From Alcanivorax sp. (GTDB taxonomy: Bacteria; Pseudomonadota; Gammaproteobacteria; Pseudomonadales; Alcanivoracaceae): 64,000 nt of DNA. The stretch lies in contig NZ_NVWY01000004.1 of assembly GCF_002733835.1 (NCBI RefSeq), forward strand, positions 121,340 to 185,339. Reading direction: 5' to 3'. Every line of letters starts with the position of its first letter. Within the stretch, counting starts at the first letter, position 1. The position numbers and the translations under genes are program-made. The notes below the pieces were generated by a model. That model did not search any database. It worked only from the letters and a program-made list of their open reading frames with translations, and was not told where the DNA came from. Of the stretch, positions 7,871-17,021 are shown piece after piece.

Positions 7871-9373
7871 TTAGTCCTCGCGGGTCACCCGCAGGACCTC
7901 TTCTACACTGGTATGTCCGCCGAGCACCTTGCGCCAGCCATCCTCACGAATGCCGCTGGTCAGTGTCCGGGCATGGCGGTTGAGTTCCAGCTCGCCGGCG
8001 CGGTCGTGGATCAACTGGCGCAGGGTGTCATCCACCAGCACCAGTTCGTAAATCCCGGTACGGCCCCGGTATCCCTGATTATTACAGGCTTCACAGCCAT
8101 TAGGGTGATACAGCGTACAACTTTCATTGGCCGGCAGGCCCAGCATTTCCAACTCGCTGGCACTGGCCTGGTACGGGGTTTTGCAATCATCACAGAGGAC
8201 TCGCACCAGCCGCTGGGCCAACGAGCCCAGTAGGGAGCTGGAGAGCAGAAACGGCTCAATCCCCATATCCTGCAAACGAGTGACCGCCCCCACCGCCGTA
8301 TTGGTGTGCAGGGTAGACAGAACAAGGTGACCGGTGAGGGAGGCCTGCACCGCAATTTCAGCGGTTTCCAGATCCCGGATTTCACCCACCATGACCACAT
8401 CCGGATCCTGGCGCAGAATGGCGCGCAGGCCGCGGGCAAAGGTCATGTCGACCTTGGTGTTGACCTGAGTCTGGCCGATGCCTTCAAGCTGATACTCAAT
8501 GGGGTCTTCCACCGTGAGAATATTGCGTGAGCTGTCGTTGAGTTCGGTCAGCGAGGCATAAAGCGTGGTGGTTTTACCGGAGCCAGTCGGGCCGGTGACC
8601 AGAATAATGCCATGGGGCTTGTGGATGAGCTCGCGCATGTGGGCATCACAGGTGTCCCCCATGCCCAGGTGGGACACCTGAAGGCGTCCGGCCTGCTTGT
8701 CCAGCAGCCGCAGCACCACCCGCTCACCATTACTGGCGGGCATGGTGGATACCCGTACGTCCACGTCCCGGCCGCCAATGCGCAGGGAAATCCGGCCATC
8801 CTGGGGAATCCGCTTTTCGGCGATATCCATTCGCGCCATCACCTTGATCCGCGACACCAGCAACGGCGCCAACTCCCGTTTCGGGGTCAGCACTTCGCGG
8901 AGCACACCATCCACCCGCATGCGCACCACCAGGCGGCGCTCGAAGGTTTCCACATGGATATCCGACGCATCTTCGCGAATGGCTTCCTGCAGCAAGGCAT
9001 TAATCAGCCGGATGATGGGAGCATCATCTTCCTGCTCCAGCAAATCCGAGGTTTCTGGCAAGGAGTCCGCCAGGCTGGCCAGGTCGAGCCCTTCCAGATC
9101 ATCCGCCGCTTCCGCCGCCGCGCCGCGTTGCTGTTCATAGGTGATCGCCATGGCTGCGGTGAAGGCGGTGTCATCCATGGGCACCAGCCGGGGCAGACGA
9201 CCGATATGGCGCTGCACTTCCCCCAGGGCGGCCACGGAAACATCCTGCCGGTGGCACAGCTCTTTGTGACCATCACGCTCACGCAACAGGACACCATAGC
9301 GCCGCGCGAAGCCGTAAGGCAGCAGCGACGGAGGAAGCTCCATATTGTCTGGCATCTCCAGGTGCTCAGTCAT
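7871..9373 (-). CDS. gspE: Type II secretion system ATPase GspE
   Basis: GspE is the cytoplasmic hexameric ATPase that powers pseudopilus assembly. The 500-residue protein has an N1E-type domain, an arginine-finger region, Walker [15 protein letters not shown], the Asp box, Walker [16 protein letters not shown] and the His box [13 protein letters not shown] zinc-binding loop CDDC...CEAC, present in GspE-type ATPases, lies near the C terminus. The start ATG is only 3 bases beyond the stop of the upstream receiver-PAS-PilZ gene and lacks a strong ribosome binding site, pointing to translational coupling with that gene. Confidence 0.97.
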   Translation of the reverse strand: MTEHLEMPDNMELPPSLLPYGFARRYGVLLRERDGHKELCHRQDVSVAALGEVQRHIGRLPRLVPMDDTAFTAAMAITYEQQRGAAAEAADDLEGLDLASLADSLPETSDLLEQEDDAPIIRLINALLQEAIREDASDIHVETFERRLVVRMRVDGVLREVLTPKRELAPLLVSRIKVMARMDIAEKRIPQDGRISLRIGGRDVDVRVSTMPASNGERVVLRLLDKQAGRLQVSHLGMGDTCDAHMRELIHKPHGIILVTGPTGSGKTTTLYASLTELNDSSRNILTVEDPIEYQLEGIGQTQVNTKVDMTFARGLRAILRQDPDVVMVGEIRDLETAEIAVQASLTGHLVLSTLHTNTAVGAVTRLQDMGIEPFLLSSSLLGSLAQRLVRVLCDDCKTPYQASASELEMLGLPANESCTLYHPNGCEACNNQGYRGRTGIYELVLVDDTLRQLIHDRAGELELNRHARTLTSGIREDGWRKVLGGHTSVEEVLRVTRED

Positions 9374-9376
9374 AGC

Positions 9377-10513
9377 TCAATACTTGTCCATTAGGTTCTC
9401 GACCACATCACGGGTGACCGCATTCAACGTCAGGAACTGAAAGCCCACCTGATACTCGCCCGGAGCATCCAGGGTTTCAGCCCAGACCACCCGGGCGTCG
9501 AAACTGACCGTATTCACACCCGCTATCTGGTCTGGGAGCACCATGCCCAACTGCAATTGTTCGCCATGCGGCAGTTCCCGGCGGGAAAACAGCTTGAAGC
9601 CATCCACGCTCAGGTTCATCAACCGCCCCACGTTACCACCGGTGCTGCGATCAAACACTACCATCTCGCGGAACAGTTTCTTGCGCGGATTGCGGCGGTG
9701 GTCGCGGGCGCTGTCCTTAACATCGTTTTCGTCATCGGCAGGACGCAGTACCACCACCACGCCGGTGACGTTCCCCGTATCATCGGTAATGGCATTGGCA
9801 CGCACCGACAAGGCCAACAATCCGTCCTCGTCTGCGGTGTACAAACTGTGCTCGTTTTTCCAGCTTTCGCCCTGCAGGCAGGCATCTCGCAACGGGGAGT
9901 CGTCCCAGCTCCAGCGCAACTTGCCGGCATCGTCATTGAACAACAGCTCCGCGATATCGTTGCCAACCAGGGCATCACGGTTCTGTCGCAGCAGGGCACA
10001 AGCCGCCTCATTGCAAAAGGTGACCTTGCCCTCGGCATTGGCTCCGATAAGCGCTTCACCCAGAGCGTGAAGCAAGCGTTCGTTCTCGTCCTTGAGCCGC
10101 TTCATCTGCACCACGGCCTGCTGCAACTTGCGCCGCTGGCGATCCAGTTCCAGGAAAACACTGACCTTGGCTTCCAGTATTTTCTGGTCGATGGGTTTGA
10201 ACAAATAATCCACAGCGCCACATTCGTAGCCCTTGAAGACATATTTCTGCTCTTTGGAGATCGCCGTAACGAAAATGATCGGAATGTGGCGGGTCTTCTT
10301 GTTCTTGCGCATGAGTTCGGCCACTTCGAACCCATCCATCTCCGGCATCTGCACATCAAGCAGTACCAGCGCGAAATCGTGCTTCAGGGCGAGGGACAAG
10401 GCCTCATTGCCCGACTGGGCCATGACCAGATTACGGCCATCAGCATCCAGAATCGCTTCCAGCGCGATCAGGTTTTCCCTGTGATCATCCACAACCAAAA
10501 TGTTCTGTTTCAT
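9377..10513 (-). CDS. Response regulator with receiver, PAS and PilZ domains
   Basis: A 378-residue three-domain signalling protein. The receiver domain (residues 1-125) has the acidic pair D9/D10, phosphoacceptor D53 in LLDVQMPEMD and the lysine of FKPID. A short coiled coil (125-150) leads to a PAS-like domain (about 150-260). The C-terminal PilZ domain has RRNPR (273-277) and NLSVDG (300-305), the RxxxR and (D/N)xSxxG motifs that bind cyclic di-GMP. The start at ATG 10513 begins directly with the receiver. It is the last gene of the kinase-CheR-receiver-CheB set and abuts gspE by 3 bases, so it could relay phosphorylation and c-di-GMP status to the secretion system; that role is inferred from position. 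Confidence 0.9.
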   Translation of the reverse strand: MKQNILVVDDHRENLIALEAILDADGRNLVMAQSGNEALSLALKHDFALVLLDVQMPEMDGFEVAELMRKNKKTRHIPIIFVTAISKEQKYVFKGYECGAVDYLFKPIDQKILEAKVSVFLELDRQRRKLQQAVVQMKRLKDENERLLHALGEALIGANAEGKVTFCNEAACALLRQNRDALVGNDIAELLFNDDAGKLRWSWDDSPLRDACLQGESWKNEHSLYTADEDGLLALSVRANAITDDTGNVTGVVVVLRPADDENDVKDSARDHRRNPRKKLFREMVVFDRSTGGNVGRLMNLSVDGFKLFSRRELPHGEQLQLGMVLPDQIAGVNTVSFDARVVWAETLDAPGEYQVGFQFLTLNAVTRDVVENLMDKY

Positions 10514-10520
10514 AGGCTTA

Positions 10521-11102
10521 CTACCCTGCAACCTGTTCCGCCAAAAAGGGCCCGATTGCCTCAAGATCGAGTACCCTGGAAATCGCACCTGTTGTTATTG
10601 CCGCTTCCGGCATTGTGGGTGCTTCCGAGCTCACCGGTGACTGGGCGATGGTGACTCCGCCTCTACGGTGTATATATTCCATGCCTGCGGCGCCGTCTTC
10701 ATTGGCCCCCGTGAGGATCACGCCCAACAAGTGGCGGCCATAAACCGCGCCGGCAGAGTAAAACAATTCGTCTATGGCCGGCCGGGAAAAGAGTACAGGC
10801 CTTCCTGTAGAGAAAGCCAGTGTCTGATCCTCTTCGACCAACATATGGTAGCCCGGCGGCGCCACATAAACATGCCCGCCGAGGATGGGCTCCTTGTCTT
10901 CCGGGGCGATTACTGGCAATGCACAGTAGCGGGCCAACAGCCATGGCATGCGGTTGTCCGCACTGGCATGCTGGTGCTGGACCAACATGATCGGCAACGG
11001 AAAATCCTCAGGAAGCGCGGACAGAATGCGCGTATAGGCATTCAGCCCACCCCAAGACGCGCCCATCACGATTGCCCTGACTGCTCCCTTGCAAGTGCTC
11101 AC
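10521..11102 (-). CDS. CheB-type protein-glutamate methylesterase domain without receiver
   Basis: A 193-residue stand-alone CheB catalytic domain, which would remove methyl groups from glutamyl residues of signalling coiled coils. The catalytic triad is visible: S16 in MGASWGG, H43 in VQHQH and D136 in TGANEDGA. The regulatory receiver domain of classical CheB is absent; a separate receiver protein is encoded immediately upstream with a 4-base ATGA overlap, so the two may act as a split CheB. There is no MCP, CheA or CheW gene here, so the substrate is unknown; the neighbouring kinase is a candidate. Confidence 0.93.
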   Translation of the reverse strand: MSTCKGAVRAIVMGASWGGLNAYTRILSALPEDFPLPIMLVQHQHASADNRMPWLLARYCALPVIAPEDKEPILGGHVYVAPPGYHMLVEEDQTLAFSTGRPVLFSRPAIDELFYSAGAVYGRHLLGVILTGANEDGAAGMEYIHRRGGVTIAQSPVSSEAPTMPEAAITTGAISRVLDLEAIGPFLAEQVAG

Positions 11103-11581
11103 GATGAGTGGCCGCTGCCCTCCTCACCCCGGGTCTTGCCTGCTTCATAGGCGGCCCGATGTGCCTGTGCTTCTTTGAGTTTGGCTTGCAGTTCACGGCG
11201 CTGCTTGTCCAGCCCCAGAAAAAAATCCACCTTGCTCTTGAGGATCAACGGATCCAGGGGCTTGAACAGATAATCCACGGCCCCGGCCTGATACCCTTTA
11301 AAAACGTACTTCTTTTCCTTGCTAATCGCCGTCACGAAGATAATGGGGATGGTCTGGGTGTCCTTGCGCTGGCGCATCAGCTCGGCCACTTCAAAACCGT
11401 CCATGCCCGGCATCTGCACGTCCAGCAGCACCAGGGAAATATCTTCCTTAAGCAGAATTTTCAGCGCCTCCTGCCCGGAGTGCGCTTTCAGGAGGGTTCG
11501 CCCCTCCCCTTCGAGGACTGCCTCAAGCGACACCAGGTTGGCCGGCTGATCATCCACCAATAGCAGTTTCTGCTCAATCAT
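11099..11581 (-). CDS. Single-domain response regulator (CheY-like receiver with helical tail)
   Basis: A 160-residue receiver domain with D10/D11, phosphoacceptor D54 (VLLDVQMPGMD), T/S switch FVTAIS and K in YLFKPLD, followed by a charged helical tail of about 35 residues. No output domain. It is very similar over the receiver to the first 120 residues of the REC-PAS-PilZ protein at 9377-10513 (shared stretches include VFKGY and DGFEVAELMR), so the two look like a local duplication. It overlaps the CheB-domain start by 4 bases. Confidence 0.92.
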   Translation of the reverse strand: MIEQKLLLVDDQPANLVSLEAVLEGEGRTLLKAHSGQEALKILLKEDISLVLLDVQMPGMDGFEVAELMRQRKDTQTIPIIFVTAISKEKKYVFKGYQAGAVDYLFKPLDPLILKSKVDFFLGLDKQRRELQAKLKEAQAHRAAYEAGKTRGEEGSGHSS

Positions 11582-11594
11582 CGGTTGTCTCTAG

Positions 11595-12458
11595 TCATGC
11601 GTGGTGTGGAAACTGCCGTTTGCGAAAAATGCGCAACGGCTTGTTGATAACATCGAACGTGTCTTCCTGGCCGCTGAACCGCAGGCTTTCCTTGGTTCCC
11701 AGGCACAGGTAGCCGCCCATATCCAGGCTCTCACTAAACAGCCTGATCACCCTCTCCTGCAGAGGCCGGTCAAAGTAGATCAAAACATTTCGGCACAGGA
11801 TAACGTGCATTTCACCAAAAACCTGATCCGTTGCCAGATCATGATCGGCAAAAACGATATTGCGTTTCAGCCGCTGCTCCATGATTACGCTGTCATAACG
11901 CGCAGTGAAATAATCAGACAGGGAATGCTTGCCACCGGCACGCCGGTAGTTGTCACCATACTGTTTGACCGCCTCAATGGAGTAAATGCCCTTTTTGGCC
12001 GACGCCAACACATTCTTGTCGATATCCGTGGCGTAAATCATGGCCCGGTCGTAGAGCCCTTCCTCCTCCAGCAATATCGCCATGGAATAGATCTCTTCGC
12101 CGGTTGAACAGCCTGCGTGCCAGATCTTGATAAAAGGAAAGGTCTTGAGAACCGGCACCACGTCTTCACGAAAGGCGCGGTAAAAATCCGGGTCCCGGTA
12201 CATCTCTGTCACGTTCACGGTCAGGTCGTTAAGCAGCGTGACGAAGAAGGGCCGGTCGCGCAGAACCTTGTCGGTCATTTCCATGATCGACGCAAAGCCT
12301 GACATGGTCAGGCGATGCATGATCCGCCGACGCATGGAAGCGCGGCTATAGGACCGGAAGTCGTAGCCGTACATCTGGTAAATCGCCTCCAGTAACAGGC
12401 GAATTTCGATGTCCTCGACACTAACTTCGTCATCGTCGATCGGGTATGTTTCAGCCAT
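11595..12458 (-). CDS. CheR-type protein-glutamate O-methyltransferase
   Basis: A 287-residue CheR-family enzyme that would methylate glutamates using S-adenosylmethionine. The N-terminal helical domain with basic patch (RRRIMHRL) is followed by VTEMYRDP (usual CheR VTxFFRD), SAM motif WHAGCSTGEEIYS at residues 113-125 and the conserved VILCRNVLIYF. No TPR extension and no pentapeptide-docking insertion is obvious. It lies 60 bases after the hybrid kinase and 13 bases before the receiver gene. Confidence 0.94.
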   Translation of the reverse strand: MAETYPIDDDEVSVEDIEIRLLLEAIYQMYGYDFRSYSRASMRRRIMHRLTMSGFASIMEMTDKVLRDRPFFVTLLNDLTVNVTEMYRDPDFYRAFREDVVPVLKTFPFIKIWHAGCSTGEEIYSMAILLEEEGLYDRAMIYATDIDKNVLASAKKGIYSIEAVKQYGDNYRRAGGKHSLSDYFTARYDSVIMEQRLKRNIVFADHDLATDQVFGEMHVILCRNVLIYFDRPLQERVIRLFSESLDMGGYLCLGTKESLRFSGQEDTFDVINKPLRIFRKRQFPHHA

Positions 12459-12518
12459 AACGCTATTCCGCCACGGTTCCTGTCTTCATAAAGTGACTGC
12501 GGGCACGTTTTGCGCCCA

Positions 12519-15500
12519 CTACTTGTGCAGCCAGACCCGTAGCAACGAGGTAAGCTTCGCCATATCAATGGGCTTGGAGCAGTAATCATTGGCCCCGGCT
12601 TCAATGCATTTGGCGCGGTCATCCTTCATGGCCTTGGCCGTCAACGCCAACATCGGCAGCTTGCTGAAACGAGCCTGTTCACGAATCCGCCCCATGGCTT
12701 CATAGCCATCCATTTCCGGCATCATGATATCCATTAACACAATGTCGATGGAGGGATTTTCATCCAGCGATTCCAGCGCCTCGCGGCCATTATTGGCGAT
12801 ACTGATGGCAAAACCCAACTCTTCCAGCTGCGCCGACAGCGCGTAGATATTACGCATGTCGTCATCCACCAGCAGCAATTGCTTGCCTTCGAAAATGTCA
12901 TCGCGATGCTCGATGGATTCCGCAGTCAGGCGGCGATTGGCCGGCAAGGTGGATTCCAGCCAGTGCAGGAACAGGGACGCTTCGTTGAGCAGTCGCTCGT
13001 GGGAGCGTTCCGTCTTGAGAATGATACGGTCCGCATACTTGCGCAGTTTCGCCTCTTCTTCGCGGGTCATGTCCTTGCCGGTATAAACCACCACGGGAAC
13101 ACTGTCGTAGTCGTCACTGGCATGGAGCTTTTCCAGCAGCTCGAAACCGCTCATGTCCGGTAGTGTCAAATCCAGAATCATGCAGTCGAACACGGTATTC
13201 TGCAGGGCATCCAGTGCTTGCTGGCCGCTAGTTGCAGCGGTGATTTCAACCCCTTTCTGGTCGAACAGCTCACGGATACTTTCGTGCTGGATTTCACTGT
13301 CTTCCACCACCAGAAGGCGGCGCACATTGGTTTCGATAGCGCCTTCAATTTTGGCGAAAGCAGAGAGAATGTCGTCCTGATTGGCTGGCTTGGTCATGAA
13401 ATCCAGCGCCCCCAGTTCCAGCGCCTTCTTGCGCTCATCACGCCCGGACAGGAAGTGCACCGGGATGTCCTTGGTGCGCGGGTCCGCCTTGAGCTTTTCC
13501 ATGACTTCCCAGCCATCGATACCCGGCAGGCCAATGTCCAGAATAATCGCGCTGGGCCGGTAATGGCTGGCATATTCCAGCCCATCCTCACCGTCGTGAC
13601 AGATATGGCCTTCCAGGCCGTAGTCCGATGCCAGCTCGACCAGAACCCGGGCAAACTCTTTGTCGTCTTCGACAATCAGCACGGTTTTTTCCCGGACCAC
13701 GAAATCGTCGCCATTGGTATCCAGCGGTGTCATCGACGCGGTATGGGCTTCCGCGTTGCTGCCGATGTCTTCGTCGGCATGACCGGCTGCGGCATTATTG
13801 ATTTCAAGCGCATCGGCGCTGCCAACGGGCAAATAGAGCATAAAGGTAGCGCCCTGCCCTTCACCGTCGCTATGCAGGCCGATTTCCCCGCCCAACAAAC
13901 GCGCCAGCTCACGGGAAATGGTCAGGCCCAGGCCAGTGCCGCCATATTTACGGCTGGTGGTGCCATCGGCTTGCTGGAAGGCCTCGAAAATCAACTTCTG
14001 TTTTTCATCCGCAATTCCGGTGCCGGTATCGATCACCGCAAACTTCAGCGTCTGCCCCGGTACCAGGTGGCGCGAAGGCAACGCTTCGGAAGCATCCGGT
14101 TGCGTGATACTCAGCGTTACCGATCCTTGCTCGGTGAATTTCAGTGCATTGGAAAGCAAATTCTTGATGATTTGCTCAAGACGCTGACGGTCTGTGTAGA
14201 AGTGCTCAGGCAACGTATCACCAAGCTCGACCTTGAAATCCAGATTGCGGCTCTCGGCAACGTGGGCGAAATTCCGGCGGAAGTGCTCCACGATTTCCGG
14301 TGGCGACAGGTCGTCAATGATGACATCCATCTTGCCTTCCTCGATCTTGGAAATATCGAGGATGTCATTGATCAGGCTAAGCAGGTCCGAGCCCGCAGAA
14401 TGGATAACCTGGGCGTGCTCTACCTGCTTTTCCTCCAGGTTGCCGCGTTTATTCTGCCCCAGGGCATTGGACAGGATCAGAATCGAGTTGAGCGGTGTGC
14501 GCAGCTCGTGGCTCATGGTCGACAGAAATTCGGATTTATAACGGGAAGACATCTCCAGCTCGCGAATCTTGTCTTCCAGTTCATGGCGCAGCAGCTCAAG
14601 CTCGTCATTCTTCTGCGCCATTTCTGATTTCTGCTCCGTCAGCATCCGCGCCTGAGCCTCAAGCTCTTCATTGGTAACGCGCAGCTCTTCCTGCTGGGCC
14701 TGCAGGCTTTCTTCAGATGCCCGCAACGCCTGGGTTTGTGATTCCAGCTCTTCGTTGATGGCTTTCAGCTCTTCCTGCTGCTGCTGCAGGCGAGATTCGG
14801 AGGCAGACAGTTCCATGGCCTGCTCTTCCAGGTCTTCATTGGCCTGGGCCATTTCCGTTTTTTGCCGCTCCAGAGCATCAGCCTGGGACTGTGTCTGCTC
14901 CAGCATGAGCGCGAGACGAAAACGGCTTTGCGCACTGTGCAAGGACACGGAAATGACGGCCACGCACTGCTCCATAAAGGCCAGGTCATCATTGCTGAAG
15001 TCCCGGAACGCGCCGATTTCGAGCACGCCTTTCACTTCGTCCTCGTGGACAATAGGCATCACCATCACATTGCGCGGCTGGCCGGTACCGGTGCCGGACG
15101 CAATGCTGATGTAATCATCCGGCACCTGCTCCAGCAGAATGCTCTTGCGCTCCAGTGCGCACTGCCCCACCAGGGACTCCCCCAGACGAAATTCATTGGC
15201 CAGATGTTTACGCCGCTGCATGGCGTAGGAACTGCTCAGGGTGAGCAACTGCGTGTCCGGATCATAGCTGTAAAATGCACCCACCTGCGCCTCAACCACC
15301 GGCACCAGGAAACTCAGCATGTTATTGCCAAGCTGTTCGAATCCCATCTCCCCGCGCATGCGGTTATTCAGCTCAGCCAGATGGTTCTTCACCGTTTCCT
15401 GGCGACGATCTTCGGTATGGCGCGCCACCAAAGCATCGCGCATTTTACGGATAGCGTGTAGCAAGTGGCCGGTTTCATCCCGGCCGCCTTTCTCGATACG

Positions 15501-16193
15501 GGTATCCCACTTGCCATTGGCAATGTTGTCTGCCGCATCAACCGCGCCTTCCAGCGGCAGGGTAATGGCCCGGGTCACGCGCAAGGCGATGAGTGCCAAC
15601 AAGGTGAACGCCACCAACCCGAGGAAGAGCCCGATTTTCTGGGTACCCAGATTATCTGAACGGCTCTTGTTCAGGGTGTCACGAAACGCTTCGTAACGCT
15701 GTTGCTCAAACGCTTTCTGGTTACCTTCGTAGGTATCCTGCAGGGCTCTGACATGCCCTATACGCTGGTAAAGATCATCCGACGAACCGTTATTGGTAAT
15801 CAGGCTGCGGGCCAGCGCCGTCGCTTCGTCGATATAGGCGGTAAAATTGCGCCGCAATTCTTCCACACCAGCGGAAAGCGTTGGATCGGTGCGTCGAATG
15901 TCACCCAGCCGCTGCTCGAAGGCCGCCGCCCTGGACTGAGCTTCTTCCAACAGGTCCGGGTCCGCCTGGGTTATGGCCGCGATGTAGGACTCGCTAATAG
16001 CGATAAAATCCACATTATTCGCATTGATCAACTCAAGAACCGGGAAGTCCTGGCTTTCAATCCGCTTGAGATGATCGATATTGGTTTCGGCGATGTAGAA
16101 GCTGTAGGCCGCGTAGACCACAAACAGCACAATCCCCAGCCCGGCTACAGACAAGATCTTCAGCCGCACGGACAGGTTCTGGAACCAGTTCAT
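12519..16193 (-). CDS. Membrane hybrid histidine kinase with HAMP, GAF, long coiled coil and three receivers
   Basis: A 1224-residue sensor. Order: membrane helix (residues 12-32), periplasmic sensor helices (33-185), second membrane helix (187-205), HAMP (206-258), GAF (275-425), a long Gln/Glu-rich coiled coil (435-555), HisKA with H562 in SHELRTPLN, HATPase with the DTGTGI and GGTGLGL motifs, then three receivers with D886, D1008 and D1155. ATG 16193 is chosen because GAGGG lies 8 bases upstream; an ATG 15 bases earlier is possible. The coiled coil contains a duplicated four-heptad unit (ASES...ALR and ASEES...ARML). It heads an apparent operon with CheR and CheB genes that continues into the T2SS genes. 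Confidence 0.95.
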   Translation of the reverse strand: MNWFQNLSVRLKILSVAGLGIVLFVVYAAYSFYIAETNIDHLKRIESQDFPVLELINANNVDFIAISESYIAAITQADPDLLEEAQSRAAAFEQRLGDIRRTDPTLSAGVEELRRNFTAYIDEATALARSLITNNGSSDDLYQRIGHVRALQDTYEGNQKAFEQQRYEAFRDTLNKSRSDNLGTQKIGLFLGLVAFTLLALIALRVTRAITLPLEGAVDAADNIANGKWDTRIEKGGRDETGHLLHAIRKMRDALVARHTEDRRQETVKNHLAELNNRMRGEMGFEQLGNNMLSFLVPVVEAQVGAFYSYDPDTQLLTLSSSYAMQRRKHLANEFRLGESLVGQCALERKSILLEQVPDDYISIASGTGTGQPRNVMVMPIVHEDEVKGVLEIGAFRDFSNDDLAFMEQCVAVISVSLHSAQSRFRLALMLEQTQSQADALERQKTEMAQANEDLEEQAMELSASESRLQQQQEELKAINEELESQTQALRASEESLQAQQEELRVTNEELEAQARMLTEQKSEMAQKNDELELLRHELEDKIRELEMSSRYKSEFLSTMSHELRTPLNSILILSNALGQNKRGNLEEKQVEHAQVIHSAGSDLLSLINDILDISKIEEGKMDVIIDDLSPPEIVEHFRRNFAHVAESRNLDFKVELGDTLPEHFYTDRQRLEQIIKNLLSNALKFTEQGSVTLSITQPDASEALPSRHLVPGQTLKFAVIDTGTGIADEKQKLIFEAFQQADGTTSRKYGGTGLGLTISRELARLLGGEIGLHSDGEGQGATFMLYLPVGSADALEINNAAAGHADEDIGSNAEAHTASMTPLDTNGDDFVVREKTVLIVEDDKEFARVLVELASDYGLEGHICHDGEDGLEYASHYRPSAIILDIGLPGIDGWEVMEKLKADPRTKDIPVHFLSGRDERKKALELGALDFMTKPANQDDILSAFAKIEGAIETNVRRLLVVEDSEIQHESIRELFDQKGVEITAATSGQQALDALQNTVFDCMILDLTLPDMSGFELLEKLHASDDYDSVPVVVYTGKDMTREEEAKLRKYADRIILKTERSHERLLNEASLFLHWLESTLPANRRLTAESIEHRDDIFEGKQLLLVDDDMRNIYALSAQLEELGFAISIANNGREALESLDENPSIDIVLMDIMMPEMDGYEAMGRIREQARFSKLPMLALTAKAMKDDRAKCIEAGANDYCSKPIDMAKLTSLLRVWLHK

Positions 16194-16503
16194 TGAGATA
16201 GCCCTCATGCCTTTTCCGGCTTGTTGTTATCCAGGCCCCTTTGCAGGGCTAAGACTAAAGTGTGAGGCTACCAGAAACTGACAGAAAGCGGCAATAAATC
16301 ACATGAATAGCGCAGGCTAGAAAGCTGATTTTTCAGGGATAAAACAGGCCAAACCGACAAAGAAAGCGCAATAAAATGCACTGGTAAGCGCGCAAAGCTG
16401 ATGCCGGGCGGTGCCTTAAATCTAGCCACCCGGCAGACGAGCACAATGGGTCAACAGGCTGAATGCCGGCGCGGTGTAATAAGAGAAGAGGAGCAAGAGA
16501 AGT
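16194..16503. other. Intergenic region upstream of the hybrid kinase
   Basis: About 310 bases between the kinase start and tRNA-Leu. It should hold the promoter of the kinase operon and the 3' flank of the tRNA. I see no confident -35/-10 pair, no sigma-54 motif (no TGGCAC-N5-TTGC) and no strong hairpin. No gene is supported. Confidence 0.5.
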
Positions 16504-16590
16504 TGGTGCGGGTAGCCGGACTTGAACCGGCATGACCTAATGGTCGACAGATTTTAAGTCTGTTGTGTCTACCAATTTCACCATACCCGC
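16504..16590 (-). tRNA. tRNA-Leu (anticodon TAA)
   Basis: The reverse complement folds as a class II tRNA: acceptor stem GCGGGTA with TACCCGC, discriminator A and an encoded CCA. The anticodon loop CTTAAAA gives TAA. A variable arm (about CGACCATTAGGTC) and the T-arm GGTTCAAGTCC are present. It is the last of three tRNA genes following pgsA, a common gammaproteobacterial arrangement. Confidence 0.97.
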
Positions 16591-16722
16591 AGGAAGATCA
16601 TCGTGCGCGTTAAGCGTGAAATAAAAACAGGGACAGGTTAAGCGACTGTTTCTATTTATCTTTCTGTTGAAATGACGACTCAAGCTGTGCCTGTCACTTC
16701 ATCGCCCGTGTGGGTCGGTAAT

Positions 16723-16796
16723 TGGAGGCGCGGGTCGGAATCGAACCGGCGTTAACGGAGTTGCAGTCCGCTGCATGACCACTCTGCCACCGCGCC
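16723..16796 (-). tRNA. tRNA-Cys (anticodon GCA)
   Basis: The reverse complement starts GGCGCGG and ends CCGCGCC, then T and encoded CCA. The anticodon loop CTGCAAC gives GCA, and the T-arm GGTTCGATTCC is standard. It is 74 bases long including CCA. Confidence 0.97.
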
Positions 16797-16815
16797 ATTT
16801 AACTGTTTCACCAAG

Positions 16816-16840
16816 AAAAAACCTCGGCATAACCGAGGCT
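16816..16840 (-). terminator. Intrinsic terminator between tRNA-Gly and tRNA-Cys
   Basis: On the minus strand CCTCGG-TTATG-CCGAGG forms a 6-bp stem followed by TTTTTT. It lies 10 bases after tRNA-Gly and before tRNA-Cys, so it would end, or attenuate, transcripts coming from gacA-uvrC-pgsA-tRNA-Gly and implies a separate or read-through supply for tRNA-Cys and tRNA-Leu. Confidence 0.75.
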
Positions 16841-16850
16841 TTCAGAATCT

Positions 16851-16926
16851 TGGAGCGGGAAACGAGATTCGAACTCGCGACCCCAACCTTGGCAAGGTTG
16901 TGCTCTACCAGCTGAGCTATTCCCGC
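16851..16926 (-). tRNA. tRNA-Gly (anticodon GCC)
   Basis: The reverse complement starts GCGGGAA and ends TTCCCGC, then T and encoded CCA, 76 bases in all. The anticodon loop TTGCCAA gives GCC, and the T-arm GAGTTCGAATCTC is standard. It lies 95 bases behind pgsA. Confidence 0.97.
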
Positions 16927-17021
16927 TTTTTTCCGCAGCGAAGACACGCTTCGTTGCGGGAAAGAATTCTACTCATCACCCCTCGGGTGTCAACCCGGCA
17001 TCGGGTGTTTTTTCTGACTTT

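Noticed and set aside
13218..14627. A 469-codon open frame opposite the hybrid kinase
   Set aside because: It mirrors the receiver and ATPase domains of the kinase; no recognisable motif or ribosome binding site.
16611..16670. AAACAGGGACAG...CTGTTT as a terminator between tRNA-Cys and tRNA-Leu
   Set aside because: Pairing is weak and the loop long; I could not place a convincing stem and U tract.
16504..16926. tRNA cluster as a possible integration hotspot or genomic island edge
   Set aside because: No integrase, direct repeat or foreign-looking genes; the tRNAs are in the conserved pgsA context.
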